A stretch of 6,961 nucleotides of DNA from an uncultured Clostridia bacterium. Its GTDB lineage: Bacteria; Bacillota; Clostridia; Oscillospirales; Oscillospiraceae. The first letter of the stretch is position 1. Every line of letters starts with the position of its first letter. Made by a program: the position numbers and the translations under genes. Below the pieces are notes generated by a model. That model was not told the origin of the DNA, searched no databases, and saw only the letters and a list, made by a program, of their open reading frames with translations. The DNA lies in contig CAMWQV010000109.1 in NCBI GenBank assembly GCA_947176425.1, positions 1 through 6,961 on the forward strand, written 5' to 3'. Shown piece by piece: positions 1 to 6,271 of this stretch.

Positions 1-665
1 GCGATATCCAGCCGTCCCACGGTGGGGTTTTCCGGAAAAAGCCGTCCTCCACACCAGGCGCGCACCGTATATCCTGTCAGCTGTTCCGGCAATAAATCCA
101 TTGAGCCCCAATGAGGATGGAGCGCATCCGCTCCGCAGCCACCCTTGAGTTTATACAAGCAGTCGGACACTTTATAGTCTAAGATGCCTGTTTGCGCGTT
201 TCTGTCCAGGTTCCTTACCCGCTCAAGCGACAGAGCGCTGAAGGAAGAGTAAACGATATGGTCCTGTAAACCTCTTTTATAAACCAATTCCATGATCTTC
301 TCTTCCATTCCCTCATAAGGGATAATGCTGTTCTTCAGTTCAATATTCAGGGCAAGGCCGCTTCTCATGCGGCCTTCAAGAAGATCCAGAACCTCTTCAA
401 TAGATGGCACCTGTTCCCATTTTCCATTCCCGGCATCGATACGCAGCTTTTTCAATTCTAAGAAAGTGAAGTTCTTAACCTCGCCGGTTCCGTCTGTCGT
501 ACGATCAACCCTCTCGTCATGGCACACTACCATCTGTCCATCCCGAGTGAGCTGAATATCCAGCTCAATTCCTGTGAGACCTTTTATATCAGCCGCTTTC
601 TCGAATGCCAACAGTGTATTTTCCGGATACATCCGGCTGCACCCTCTATGTGCCCATATTTTCAT
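1..665 (-). CDS. Glycerophosphodiester phosphodiesterase, GDPD/UgpQ-like (C-terminus cut by window edge)
   Basis: Reading back from an ATG at 665-663, an uninterrupted frame of 221 codons runs off the left edge. The family hydrolyses glycerophosphodiesters to sn-glycerol 3-phosphate and an alcohol. The GDPD signature is clear: HRG at residues 6-8, P14-E-N-T, the metal-binding E34-L-D36, the catalytic-type H49-D50, and a later NIELK strand near residue 114. The catalytic HRG lies five residues from the start, so there is no signal peptide or membrane segment and the enzyme should be cytosolic. Roughly the last 20 to 40 residues are missing. An in-frame GTG at 680-678 is a poor start because AAGGGTGG (684-677) would overlap it; the ATG also matches the start of the decayed paralogue near 4899. 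It lies 30 nt after the methyltransferase gene, as in an operon. Inferred role: recycling glycerophospho-alcohols to feed the CDP-activation steps encoded upstream. Confidence 0.93.
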   Translation of the reverse strand, partial: MKIWAHRGCSRMYPENTLLAFEKAADIKGLTGIELDIQLTRDGQMVVCHDERVDRTTDGTGEVKNFTFLELKKLRIDAGNGKWEQVPSIEEVLDLLEGRMRSGLALNIELKNSIIPYEGMEEKIMELVYKRGLQDHIVYSSFSALSLERVRNLDRNAQTGILDYKVSDCLYKLKGGCGADALHPHWGSMDLLPEQLTGYTVRAWCGGRLFPENPTVGRLDI

Positions 666-695
666 ATGCGCTGATGCCACCCTTCTCTCAAAAAA

Positions 696-1721
696 TTACG
701 CTTTTGCCTTATATACATTTACAACTTTTTGCCGCGTAGCACCACAGAACTGTCCAGTCAATGTAAATATTCCACTGCTCTCGATCACATCATGAAATCT
801 CGGATTAATACTGATAATATGAATCTCACGCGGCTTCCTCTGATAGCTGGCACGTATATTCTCAATCACAGGCTCAAATACCGGCCGACCAAACGGATCA
901 AAAAAGTAAAACCAGTTATACACATCCAGTACATCTGTCAGTTTAGCTGCATCTCCACAAAGTAAAGAGACCCCTTTTCCGGCTGTCGGCGAAGTAGGAA
1001 TCCCTAAATTCTGGAAATTCTGCACTGCCACATCGTACAATTCGGCAGTATATTCTACTCCTCCCACATTTTTGAATCCATAATCAAGGAATGTCAGCAT
1101 CGCGCCGCCCTTCCCGCAGCCAAAATCCAAAATAGCATCTTCCTCTCCTGGAAGAACATGACAATTGTCCAGGATAGGAAAAATTTCTCTTTGTGCAGAA
1201 ATAGCATATCTCGCACTCGTTAAATTTCCTCCATCAATCAGATACTTTCGCTCAACGGCAGTTACAAAATTGCAGTTATAAAAGCACTCCAAGTATTCGA
1301 CAAATTGTACATCGTGTATACCTGACTTCCTCCGCGTGAATACTGTTGCATAATCATCTTCTGAAGCAACAAGTCTATCGCCGTAAATAATTTCAGCAAA
1401 ATCATAGTATTCCAAGCCATGCTCTTCGCACTTTTTTCGTGCTTCTGCGTTGCCAGGCAATGCGAGCCACACAATGCTGTCTTTAACATCCTTGTAATTA
1501 AAATCAAATAGGCTATCCCTAAAATAGGGGAGTGAATATGGGATTGCCGGTGACCAATCATCCGTTATAATGAAATCCACCTGGATACCATGGTAATACT
1601 CAGCATACCAATCCAGAAAACGCCCCGTACGTCCATACCCATACAGTACAATTCTCCTACCAAAAGCTTTGCACATAATATTGTCCAGTTTTTCTCGGAA
1701 TTCCCTCAAAACCTCTAACAT
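696..1721 (-). CDS. Two-domain protein: N-terminal Rossmann-like domain plus class I SAM-dependent methyltransferase
   Basis: This is a 341-residue protein. Residues about 20-115 look like a small nucleotide-binding domain: a β-strand followed by the glycine-rich turn GYGRTG (28-33), and an ALPG loop near 87-90, as in accessory domains of polysaccharide-cluster proteins. Residues about 165-338 form a class I methyltransferase: motif I D199-FGCGKGG206, acidic E223 after strand 2 (ribose binding), D257 in a CGDAAKL segment, and a FFDPF segment (273-277) in the catalytic loop region. No signal peptide or membrane segment is seen. The ATG has an AAGGAG site 7 nt upstream (1729-1734), and the gene starts 27 nt after the PLP-fusion gene, so co-transcription is likely. 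The methyl acceptor is not identifiable; a glycan hydroxyl or the amino group of a phospho-amino-alcohol would both suit the neighbours. The N-terminal domain may bind a nucleotide-linked substrate or may be only structural. Confidence 0.85.
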   Translation of the reverse strand: MLEVLREFREKLDNIMCKAFGRRIVLYGYGRTGRFLDWYAEYYHGIQVDFIITDDWSPAIPYSLPYFRDSLFDFNYKDVKDSIVWLALPGNAEARKKCEEHGLEYYDFAEIIYGDRLVASEDDYATVFTRRKSGIHDVQFVEYLECFYNCNFVTAVERKYLIDGGNLTSARYAISAQREIFPILDNCHVLPGEEDAILDFGCGKGGAMLTFLDYGFKNVGGVEYTAELYDVAVQNFQNLGIPTSPTAGKGVSLLCGDAAKLTDVLDVYNWFYFFDPFGRPVFEPVIENIRASYQRKPREIHIISINPRFHDVIESSGIFTLTGQFCGATRQKVVNVYKAKA

Positions 1722-1728
1722 AAAATAG

Positions 1729-1734
1729 CTCCTT
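1729..1734 (-). promoter_or_regulatory. Ribosome binding site of the methyltransferase gene
   Basis: AAGGAG on the minus strand lies 7 nt before the ATG at 1721-1719, inside the 27-nt gap after the preceding stop codon. It supports separate initiation at this start. Confidence 0.8.
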
Positions 1735-1748
1735 TCTTATCATTTCCC

Positions 1749-3746
1749 TTACATGGGAACCGTATCAGCCAGAACTCGCTTCAATTGATACACGACCCGT
1801 TCCATCAAATCCTTTGGACCAATGGTGATGCGCAGATAGAGGGTATCCGAATCAGCAAACAGCCTGACCAAAATGTTGTTCTCTTCCATATAGGCCTGCA
1901 CCTTCCCGGCGTCCGCATCATGCAGACGTACAAAGACAAAATTGGATGCAGAGAGAAAAGGTTTTACCCCAGAAATCTTTGCAAGTTCCTGAATAAACCA
2001 TTCTCTGACTTCCACCAGCTTGACCTTCTGTTCCGAATAATATGTATCATCTTTCAGGGCGGCAACAGCAAGTTTCCGGCTCAGTCCGCACTCGCCGAAT
2101 GATGGGAGATCAAGTCCTATGATCTTCCTCATGGGATAACTGCACACTCCATAACCGATACGAATGCCAGCCAATCCATAAAATTTTGAAAAAGTACGTG
2201 AAATAATGACATTATTGTATTTTTTTATAATATTCCTCTCAAATTCATTTGTATCATCATCACCATACCCCCAGTATGCTTCGTCAATCAAAACAACTGA
2301 GTTTGGATTTTGGTATATCACTTTTTCCATATCGTCATAATTCGCCAGACATCCTGTCGGATTATGTGGAGTTGTAATTACGATAATACGGGGCGCATAT
2401 AAAGCGGCTTTCTTAATAATATCGTCTATATCATATTCGTAGGAATTGCCTTCGCCTTTGACGGAATACTGAATACATTTTGCAAACTTTACATCAGCTA
2501 CGCCTTTGTAGTAACTCCAGCCTGGATTAGGAACCAATATGTTATCCCCTTCGTTCAGAAGAATGCTGAATATTGATTTAATCACTTCTGCCGATCCATT
2601 ATGAATAAATATGTTGTTCTCAGAAATTTGTAGAACAGACGAAAGCTGCTTGACAAGTTCATCTTCCCTTGTCAGACCATACAGGGAGATATCCTCTCTC
2701 TTGATGCTCTGCAGAGCATCTAACCATGCCGGCGATGGTCCAAATAAATTTTCGTTGAGATGCAGACGCACAAAAGACGATTCAGTTGGGACAGAGCTAT
2801 AGGACTTTATATTTGCATATTTTGAAAATAATTTGATTACCTCGTTGGATTCATCTAAATTGCGCTTCATAAAATCAGCGAATTGCGGGTCAAACGCATT
2901 GAATTCATCCAATGTATCAAATTCAAGTATACTGCCCGCCGGACGCTTCACGATGCGCAACGGCAGCTCCTGTATATGCGTCATTTGGAAATCTTCCATC
3001 AGCATGTTGCGAATGCCCAAGCAATTCCATTCCTGGTTCATTAACTGTACAAATTTCTTGGAAAAATTCCGATCAAAATAGGCTTCCCCTATATTGTACC
3101 AAAGATGGCTTCCCCCACGATGTATTCCGGTTATATATCCTGCCTCATCAACGCCAGTAATACAATATTCATCGCAGTATTCATCTGAATATACACAGGA
3201 ATAATAAGGCGTATAAACATACTCATGAAACACATTATCCATATAATAATTATCAGAGCAAAGTATATATGTGTTTTTAATATACTTCTGTGCTACATAG
3301 AGCGATGACATGTTATTATATTTGTCAAAATCCTTATTCAGCAGCAGTCTAATGCCGTATTTTTCCTGCAAATATTCAAACAGTTCACTTTTAAAACCGG
3401 CAACAAGAATAACATCTTTAATTCCAGCCTCTTTTAACTGCCGAATCTCGCGTTCAATCAATACTTCACCCTTTACCTGAAATAACCCCTTCGGCATGAT
3501 GCTGGATAATGGCATACATCTGCCGCTGAAACCTGCTGCCATGATAATGGCATTATCAACTTTGTATTTTTCCAATACTGACAGACCCAGTTCTGTAATT
3601 CCTGAGGTATCAAGCAATCCTTCCGCCCTCAATTCTGACGCAGCCGTTCCCACTGAGTGCAGAGCAACTGCCGCTTCTCTATTCTCGGCATAGTCTCTCA
3701 GTAATTCAAATTTTTCTTCAGTTATTGTTGAGCCGTAAGTATTCAT
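1749..3746 (-). CDS. Fusion: winged-helix-like N-terminus, LicC-like nucleotidyltransferase, HisC/CobD-like PLP enzyme
   Basis: This 665-residue protein has three parts. Residues 8-62 resemble a winged helix, with an ITELGLSVL wing-and-helix pattern, as is common before clostridial LicC-type domains. Residues 64-300 are a sugar-phosphate-type nucleotidyltransferase: the AAGFSGR loop (70-76), P85-K86, the metal-site-like C163-S-D165-N, and E275-F-D277 as probable second ligand. The nearest role is CTP:phosphocholine or phospho-amino-alcohol cytidylyltransferase. Residues 325-660 are a fold-type-I PLP enzyme: LNEN (330-333), NGSAEVI (383-389), HNPTG (461-465), D488 and Y491 in an IDEAYWG segment, Schiff-base K521 in SRTFSKFYGLAGIRIGYG, R528, and carboxylate-binding R639 in LRITIG. 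All key residues are present. It may be a transaminase, or a decarboxylase of phosphoserine or phosphothreonine type. PntC-type fusions for 2-aminoethylphosphonate have similar architecture, but no phosphonate-forming gene is in the window. The substrate is unresolved. Confidence 0.9.
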   Translation of the reverse strand: MNTYGSTITEEKFELLRDYAENREAAVALHSVGTAASELRAEGLLDTSGITELGLSVLEKYKVDNAIIMAAGFSGRCMPLSSIMPKGLFQVKGEVLIEREIRQLKEAGIKDVILVAGFKSELFEYLQEKYGIRLLLNKDFDKYNNMSSLYVAQKYIKNTYILCSDNYYMDNVFHEYVYTPYYSCVYSDEYCDEYCITGVDEAGYITGIHRGGSHLWYNIGEAYFDRNFSKKFVQLMNQEWNCLGIRNMLMEDFQMTHIQELPLRIVKRPAGSILEFDTLDEFNAFDPQFADFMKRNLDESNEVIKLFSKYANIKSYSSVPTESSFVRLHLNENLFGPSPAWLDALQSIKREDISLYGLTREDELVKQLSSVLQISENNIFIHNGSAEVIKSIFSILLNEGDNILVPNPGWSYYKGVADVKFAKCIQYSVKGEGNSYEYDIDDIIKKAALYAPRIIVITTPHNPTGCLANYDDMEKVIYQNPNSVVLIDEAYWGYGDDDTNEFERNIIKKYNNVIISRTFSKFYGLAGIRIGYGVCSYPMRKIIGLDLPSFGECGLSRKLAVAALKDDTYYSEQKVKLVEVREWFIQELAKISGVKPFLSASNFVFVRLHDADAGKVQAYMEENNILVRLFADSDTLYLRITIGPKDLMERVVYQLKRVLADTVPM

Positions 3747-3753
3747 TCTTTAA

Positions 3754-3760
3754 CCTCCTC
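3754..3760 (-). promoter_or_regulatory. Ribosome binding site of the nucleotidyltransferase/PLP fusion
   Basis: GAGGAGG on the minus strand lies 7 nt before the ATG at 3746-3744. It is a near-ideal Shine-Dalgarno sequence and fixes this start. The 115-nt leader upstream, back to the licD stop, holds no clear promoter or terminator. Confidence 0.85.
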
Positions 3761-3861
3761 CGTCTAAAGTCTGTGAGACTCTTTCTTCTATTATGCGTAA
3801 AGCCCTTTTCATAGCATTTCATGTAATTTCTTTCGATGGTAAGTTTAACCCTCTCTGGAAT

Positions 3862-4680
3862 TTAGAATTTAATATATGTAGCTACATGGCGAGGCACCCT
3901 CTCTTCAGGCGGAGGCGGCGTCATGTAATCCTCTCCGAATAAATGGACAAGATATTCATGGATTTTGCTTGGTGCTAAAAAGTCAAAGCCCTCAAAGGTA
4001 ATATTTTGGGTATTTTGCATCCATTCCTTTTGAAATCCTGCTGTTTCCTCTGGAGCTCCCCAAGAAAAGCACCGGACTTGTTTTGTATTGATATTTTTGT
4101 ACCGCTCTGTCAAAGTTTCCAAAAGTTTATAAAACCATTGCTTTGGGAAAAGATTCAGAAAAAAGAATCCTGATCTTCTCCAAAAATTTGGAGCAGCCAT
4201 ACGACCAACTTCAGAATAGAGCGCTTTCCTGCACAGCCAGGACGCACCATTGCAAAAAAGCCGCCCCACACCCTGTTCAGGCAGATTATCACTCGGAAAT
4301 ATATCAATAAAAATACCTGTTCGTGACTTAAGCTGCTCATGGTCCTTGCGGCAGTACACTGTCCCAACTTTCAGTATTCTTGCATACCCCCATCGATAAC
4401 TTGGATCTGTTTTGTATGTCTGCAGAAAATATTTCCGGCTGTCAAGCTGCTTTGCACACACTTCACAGAACCTGTCGTATTCTTCGCGGAGCATCCGAAC
4501 ATCTATATCATCATCCCAGGGAATAAAACCGCCGTGCCGTACAGCGCCGAGCAGCGTCCCCCCTTCAAGAACATATTTGATATTATTTTTCCTGCACAGA
4601 CGATCCAGCTCTTTCAGCATCTCTAATTCCACTAGCTGTAGTTTTCTCAGATTCTCATCCGTGTATTCAAATTTTTCCAT
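3862..4680 (-). CDS. licD: LicD-family phosphotransferase
   Basis: LicD proteins are nucleotidyltransferase-fold enzymes that move a phospho-substituent, classically phosphocholine from CDP-choline, onto a cell-surface glycan at the cytoplasmic face. From the preferred start the protein has 272 residues, a usual length. The helix with LRKLQLVELEMLKELDRLC leads into the core LEGGTLLGAVRHGG (about 38-51) and PWDDDID (54-60), whose acidic residues bind metal. The C-terminal LFGEDYMTPPPPEER segment is also typical of the family. The start is chosen at the ATG at 4680-4678, which has GGTGG 5 nt upstream; an in-frame ATG at 4692 would add MVVI but has no good binding site. No membrane segment is seen. 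It follows a decayed GDPD remnant and precedes the LicC-like fusion, so activated donor and transferase are encoded together. The transferred group could be phosphocholine, phosphoethanolamine or another CDP-activated moiety. Confidence 0.92.
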   Translation of the reverse strand: MEKFEYTDENLRKLQLVELEMLKELDRLCRKNNIKYVLEGGTLLGAVRHGGFIPWDDDIDVRMLREEYDRFCEVCAKQLDSRKYFLQTYKTDPSYRWGYARILKVGTVYCRKDHEQLKSRTGIFIDIFPSDNLPEQGVGRLFCNGASWLCRKALYSEVGRMAAPNFWRRSGFFFLNLFPKQWFYKLLETLTERYKNINTKQVRCFSWGAPEETAGFQKEWMQNTQNITFEGFDFLAPSKIHEYLVHLFGEDYMTPPPPEERVPRHVATYIKF

Positions 4681-4685
4681 AATAA

Positions 4686-4690
4686 CCACC
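4686..4690 (-). promoter_or_regulatory. Ribosome binding site deciding the licD start
   Basis: GGTGG on the minus strand lies 5 nt before the ATG at 4680. It overlaps the alternative upstream ATG codon at 4692-4690 and so argues for the downstream start. The site is modest, and use of the longer form cannot be excluded. Confidence 0.55.
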
Positions 4691-4728
4691 ATCGATCTTT
4701 ATATAGCCGCTATCATGCTGATATTAGC

Positions 4729-4899
4729 AGTGCCGTCCCATCAACACCGCCCATCATGGCAGACAGCCATATGGCGTCTGCCGTAAACCGAATTATCCAG
4801 TTCAATTCCGGTCAGGCTCGATTCCGCCGTCTTGGAAAACGCCGGCAATATATTCCTCTAGGTACACTGGCTGCATCCTCTATGCACCCATATCTTCAT
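4729..4899 (-). pseudogene. Decayed N-terminal remnant of a GDPD gene
   Basis: Translating from the ATG at 4899-4897 gives MKIWVHRGCS, an in-frame TAG at 4860-4858, then a stretch containing LTGIELD and MAVCHD, followed by a frame change and a DGT-like end. This lines up with residues 1-60 of the intact GDPD gene at 665-1 (MKIWAHRGCS, LTGIELD, MVVCHD, DGT), with about one codon lost before LTGIELD. The remnant therefore keeps the HRG, E-L-D and H-D catalytic positions but has stop codons and indels, and nothing of the remaining barrel. Many differences fall at third codon positions, so it looks like an older paralogue that diverged under selection before decaying, rather than a recent copy. 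It overlaps the last 20 nt of the preceding fusion gene, whose TAG stop lies across the CAT-AGA codons of the remnant's H-R. Confidence 0.88.
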
Positions 4900-6235
4900 C
4901 CCTCCGGTCCTCCAATTGCATAAATTGCTCCATGATTCCCGCCAGTGCGATAGACTCCCCTCTAGTCAGCTTGAAGCCGTTTTTGTCGTTTCCTTCTATC
5001 ATGGAGAGAAAATCACTGATTTCATAGCGCAGCCCATTTCCCAGGAAATGTTCCGTATATTTGTCCACTTGTCCCGGATTTTCGTAATGTACCTCAAAAT
5101 AATCCGTTTTCCACCATGGGGCCTCTGCCACCAGGTATCCTTTCGTACCGGAGATCAACAAACGCCCGTCCGATTTCACGCCCAGTCCACAGGTTGCCGT
5201 TGCCACTCCGGTCGGATAGGTAAGAGACACCTTTGTAAACAAGTCCAGCCCGTTTTCTCCATGAATAGCATCAAAACGGATGTCATCAAAATCTTTCCCG
5301 AACAGCTTCAATACCGGCAGCAGGCAGTAGCTTCCCAGTTCCGTGAAGCTGCCGCCGTAGACCCGGTCTGTCAGCTCCCGGCTCTCCGGGTTTTCCAGCT
5401 TTGTAAAGCACGCCTCCACGTTCCGGATACTTCCAATCGTCCCGCTACATGCGATGCCCAGCAGCTTGCTGAATCCCGGGCAATACGCGGTTTTGATGCC
5501 TTCAAAAAGGATTAGTCTCCGCTCCTTGGCAAGCTGAAACAATTCCTCAGCCTGCCGCTTATACAGCACCATAGGCTTCTCGCAAAGTACATGCTTTCCA
5601 TGCTCCAATGCGGTCTTGATGTACCCATAATGCGTCTCATGCGGCGTGGCAATGTATACGACATCGACTGCTCCATAAAATTTTTCCAAATCTGAGTACG
5701 CCTCGATCTCCCAACGCCCGGCAAAACGTACCGCACTCTCCCAATGAGGATTGTAGACCCCTTGCGTACTGACGCCGCTGACCAGCTTTGCCTCTGGAAC
5801 AAACCGTTCTGCAATCCGGCCAGTACCGATGATTCCGATCCGCTGAATACGGCTGTTTTTCTCCCGCAACATTGTACTGGAGATGTTTTTTGTTCGTTCC
5901 AGGTAAACCACTTTGCAGTAATCATTTAAGTAGTCAAAGGCACCCGCCCAGTCAGATCCTACGGTAAATATATCTGCATGAAATTTTTTAATATCATTCA
6001 CTTTCTGACCCGGAGATTCCTCAATAATAACCTCATCCGCAAATCCACTCTTTTTTACATTCTCAATCCTTGTGACAAGGGAATCTACCACATTCAGTTT
6101 GCCCCGCGTTTGGTCGTAGGCTTCTGTTGTCACACCAACGATCAAGTAATCTCCCAAATTCTTGGCTCTCTGCAATAACCGGTAGTGTCCTTCATGGAAA
6201 AGGTCGAAGGTCCCATATGTAATCACTTTTATCAA
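4880..6235 (-). CDS. Fusion: TagD-type cytidylyltransferase plus Gfo/Idh/MocA-family oxidoreductase
   Basis: This is a 451-residue fusion. Residues 1-127 match glycerol-3-phosphate cytidylyltransferases (TagD/GCT): GTFDLFHEGH (8-17) with the nucleotide-binding H14-x-G-H17, and RTKNISST (114-121) in place of the usual RTEGISTT motif. Residues 130-440 form an NAD(P)-dependent Gfo/Idh/MocA oxidoreductase: dinucleotide turn G134-IIG-T-G139, ATPHETH (196-202), E219-K220-P221 with the catalytic-type lysine, and a GSYCLLPV segment (301-308) whose Y303 sits where this family often has a catalytic Tyr or His. Both halves look intact. The start is a TTG at 6235-6233 with an excellent binding site. It lies 36 nt after the PHP gene. 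The last codons overlap the GDPD remnant, so the C-terminal tail may have been shaped by it. By analogy with reductase-cytidylyltransferase pairs such as TarJ-TarI, it may make and activate a polyol phosphate; glycerol phosphate or a derivative is the likeliest substrate. Confidence 0.92.
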   Translation of the reverse strand: MIKVITYGTFDLFHEGHYRLLQRAKNLGDYLIVGVTTEAYDQTRGKLNVVDSLVTRIENVKKSGFADEVIIEESPGQKVNDIKKFHADIFTVGSDWAGAFDYLNDYCKVVYLERTKNISSTMLREKNSRIQRIGIIGTGRIAERFVPEAKLVSGVSTQGVYNPHWESAVRFAGRWEIEAYSDLEKFYGAVDVVYIATPHETHYGYIKTALEHGKHVLCEKPMVLYKRQAEELFQLAKERRLILFEGIKTAYCPGFSKLLGIACSGTIGSIRNVEACFTKLENPESRELTDRVYGGSFTELGSYCLLPVLKLFGKDFDDIRFDAIHGENGLDLFTKVSLTYPTGVATATCGLGVKSDGRLLISGTKGYLVAEAPWWKTDYFEVHYENPGQVDKYTEHFLGNGLRYEISDFLSMIEGNDKNGFKLTRGESIALAGIMEQFMQLEDRRDEDMGA

Positions 6236-6242
6236 GAAATTT

Positions 6243-6250
6243 CTCCTCCC
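6243..6250 (-). promoter_or_regulatory. Ribosome binding site deciding a TTG start
   Basis: GGGAGGAG on the minus strand lies 7 nt before the TTG at 6235-6233. No ATG fits the N-terminus, because the following residues (IKVITYGTFDLFH) are already the first β-strand and signature of the cytidylyltransferase. The TTG start is therefore well supported. Confidence 0.82.
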
Positions 6251-6271
6251 TTTGTCCCTGAAAACTGGTAA

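Noticed and set aside
2220..2226. Run of seven T (A7 on the coding strand) inside the PLP domain, a possible slippage site
   Set aside because: It encodes ordinary Lys-Lys codons in an AT-rich region, and the frame is intact. A run of seven is not enough to claim phase variation.
3768..3780. Short perfect inverted repeat (AGTCT-GTG-AGACT) in the leader of the nucleotidyltransferase/PLP fusion
   Set aside because: The stem is only 5 bp, at most 7 with a wobble, with no U-tract. It is too weak for a terminator and there is no evidence of a regulatory switch.
3713..3822. Possible small minus-strand ORF of about 36 codons starting at the ATG at 3822
   Set aside because: It lacks a convincing ribosome binding site, overlaps the start of the fusion gene in another frame, and has no recognisable features.
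4690..4692. Upstream ATG as the licD start
   Set aside because: It has no suitable ribosome binding site, while the ATG at 4680 has GGTGG at 5 nt; the extra MVVI residues add nothing conserved. It is not fully excluded.
4916..5515. Plus-strand open frame of 199 codons opposite the oxidoreductase domain
   Set aside because: It is a shadow of a strongly supported minus-strand gene, with no ribosome binding site or recognisable motif.
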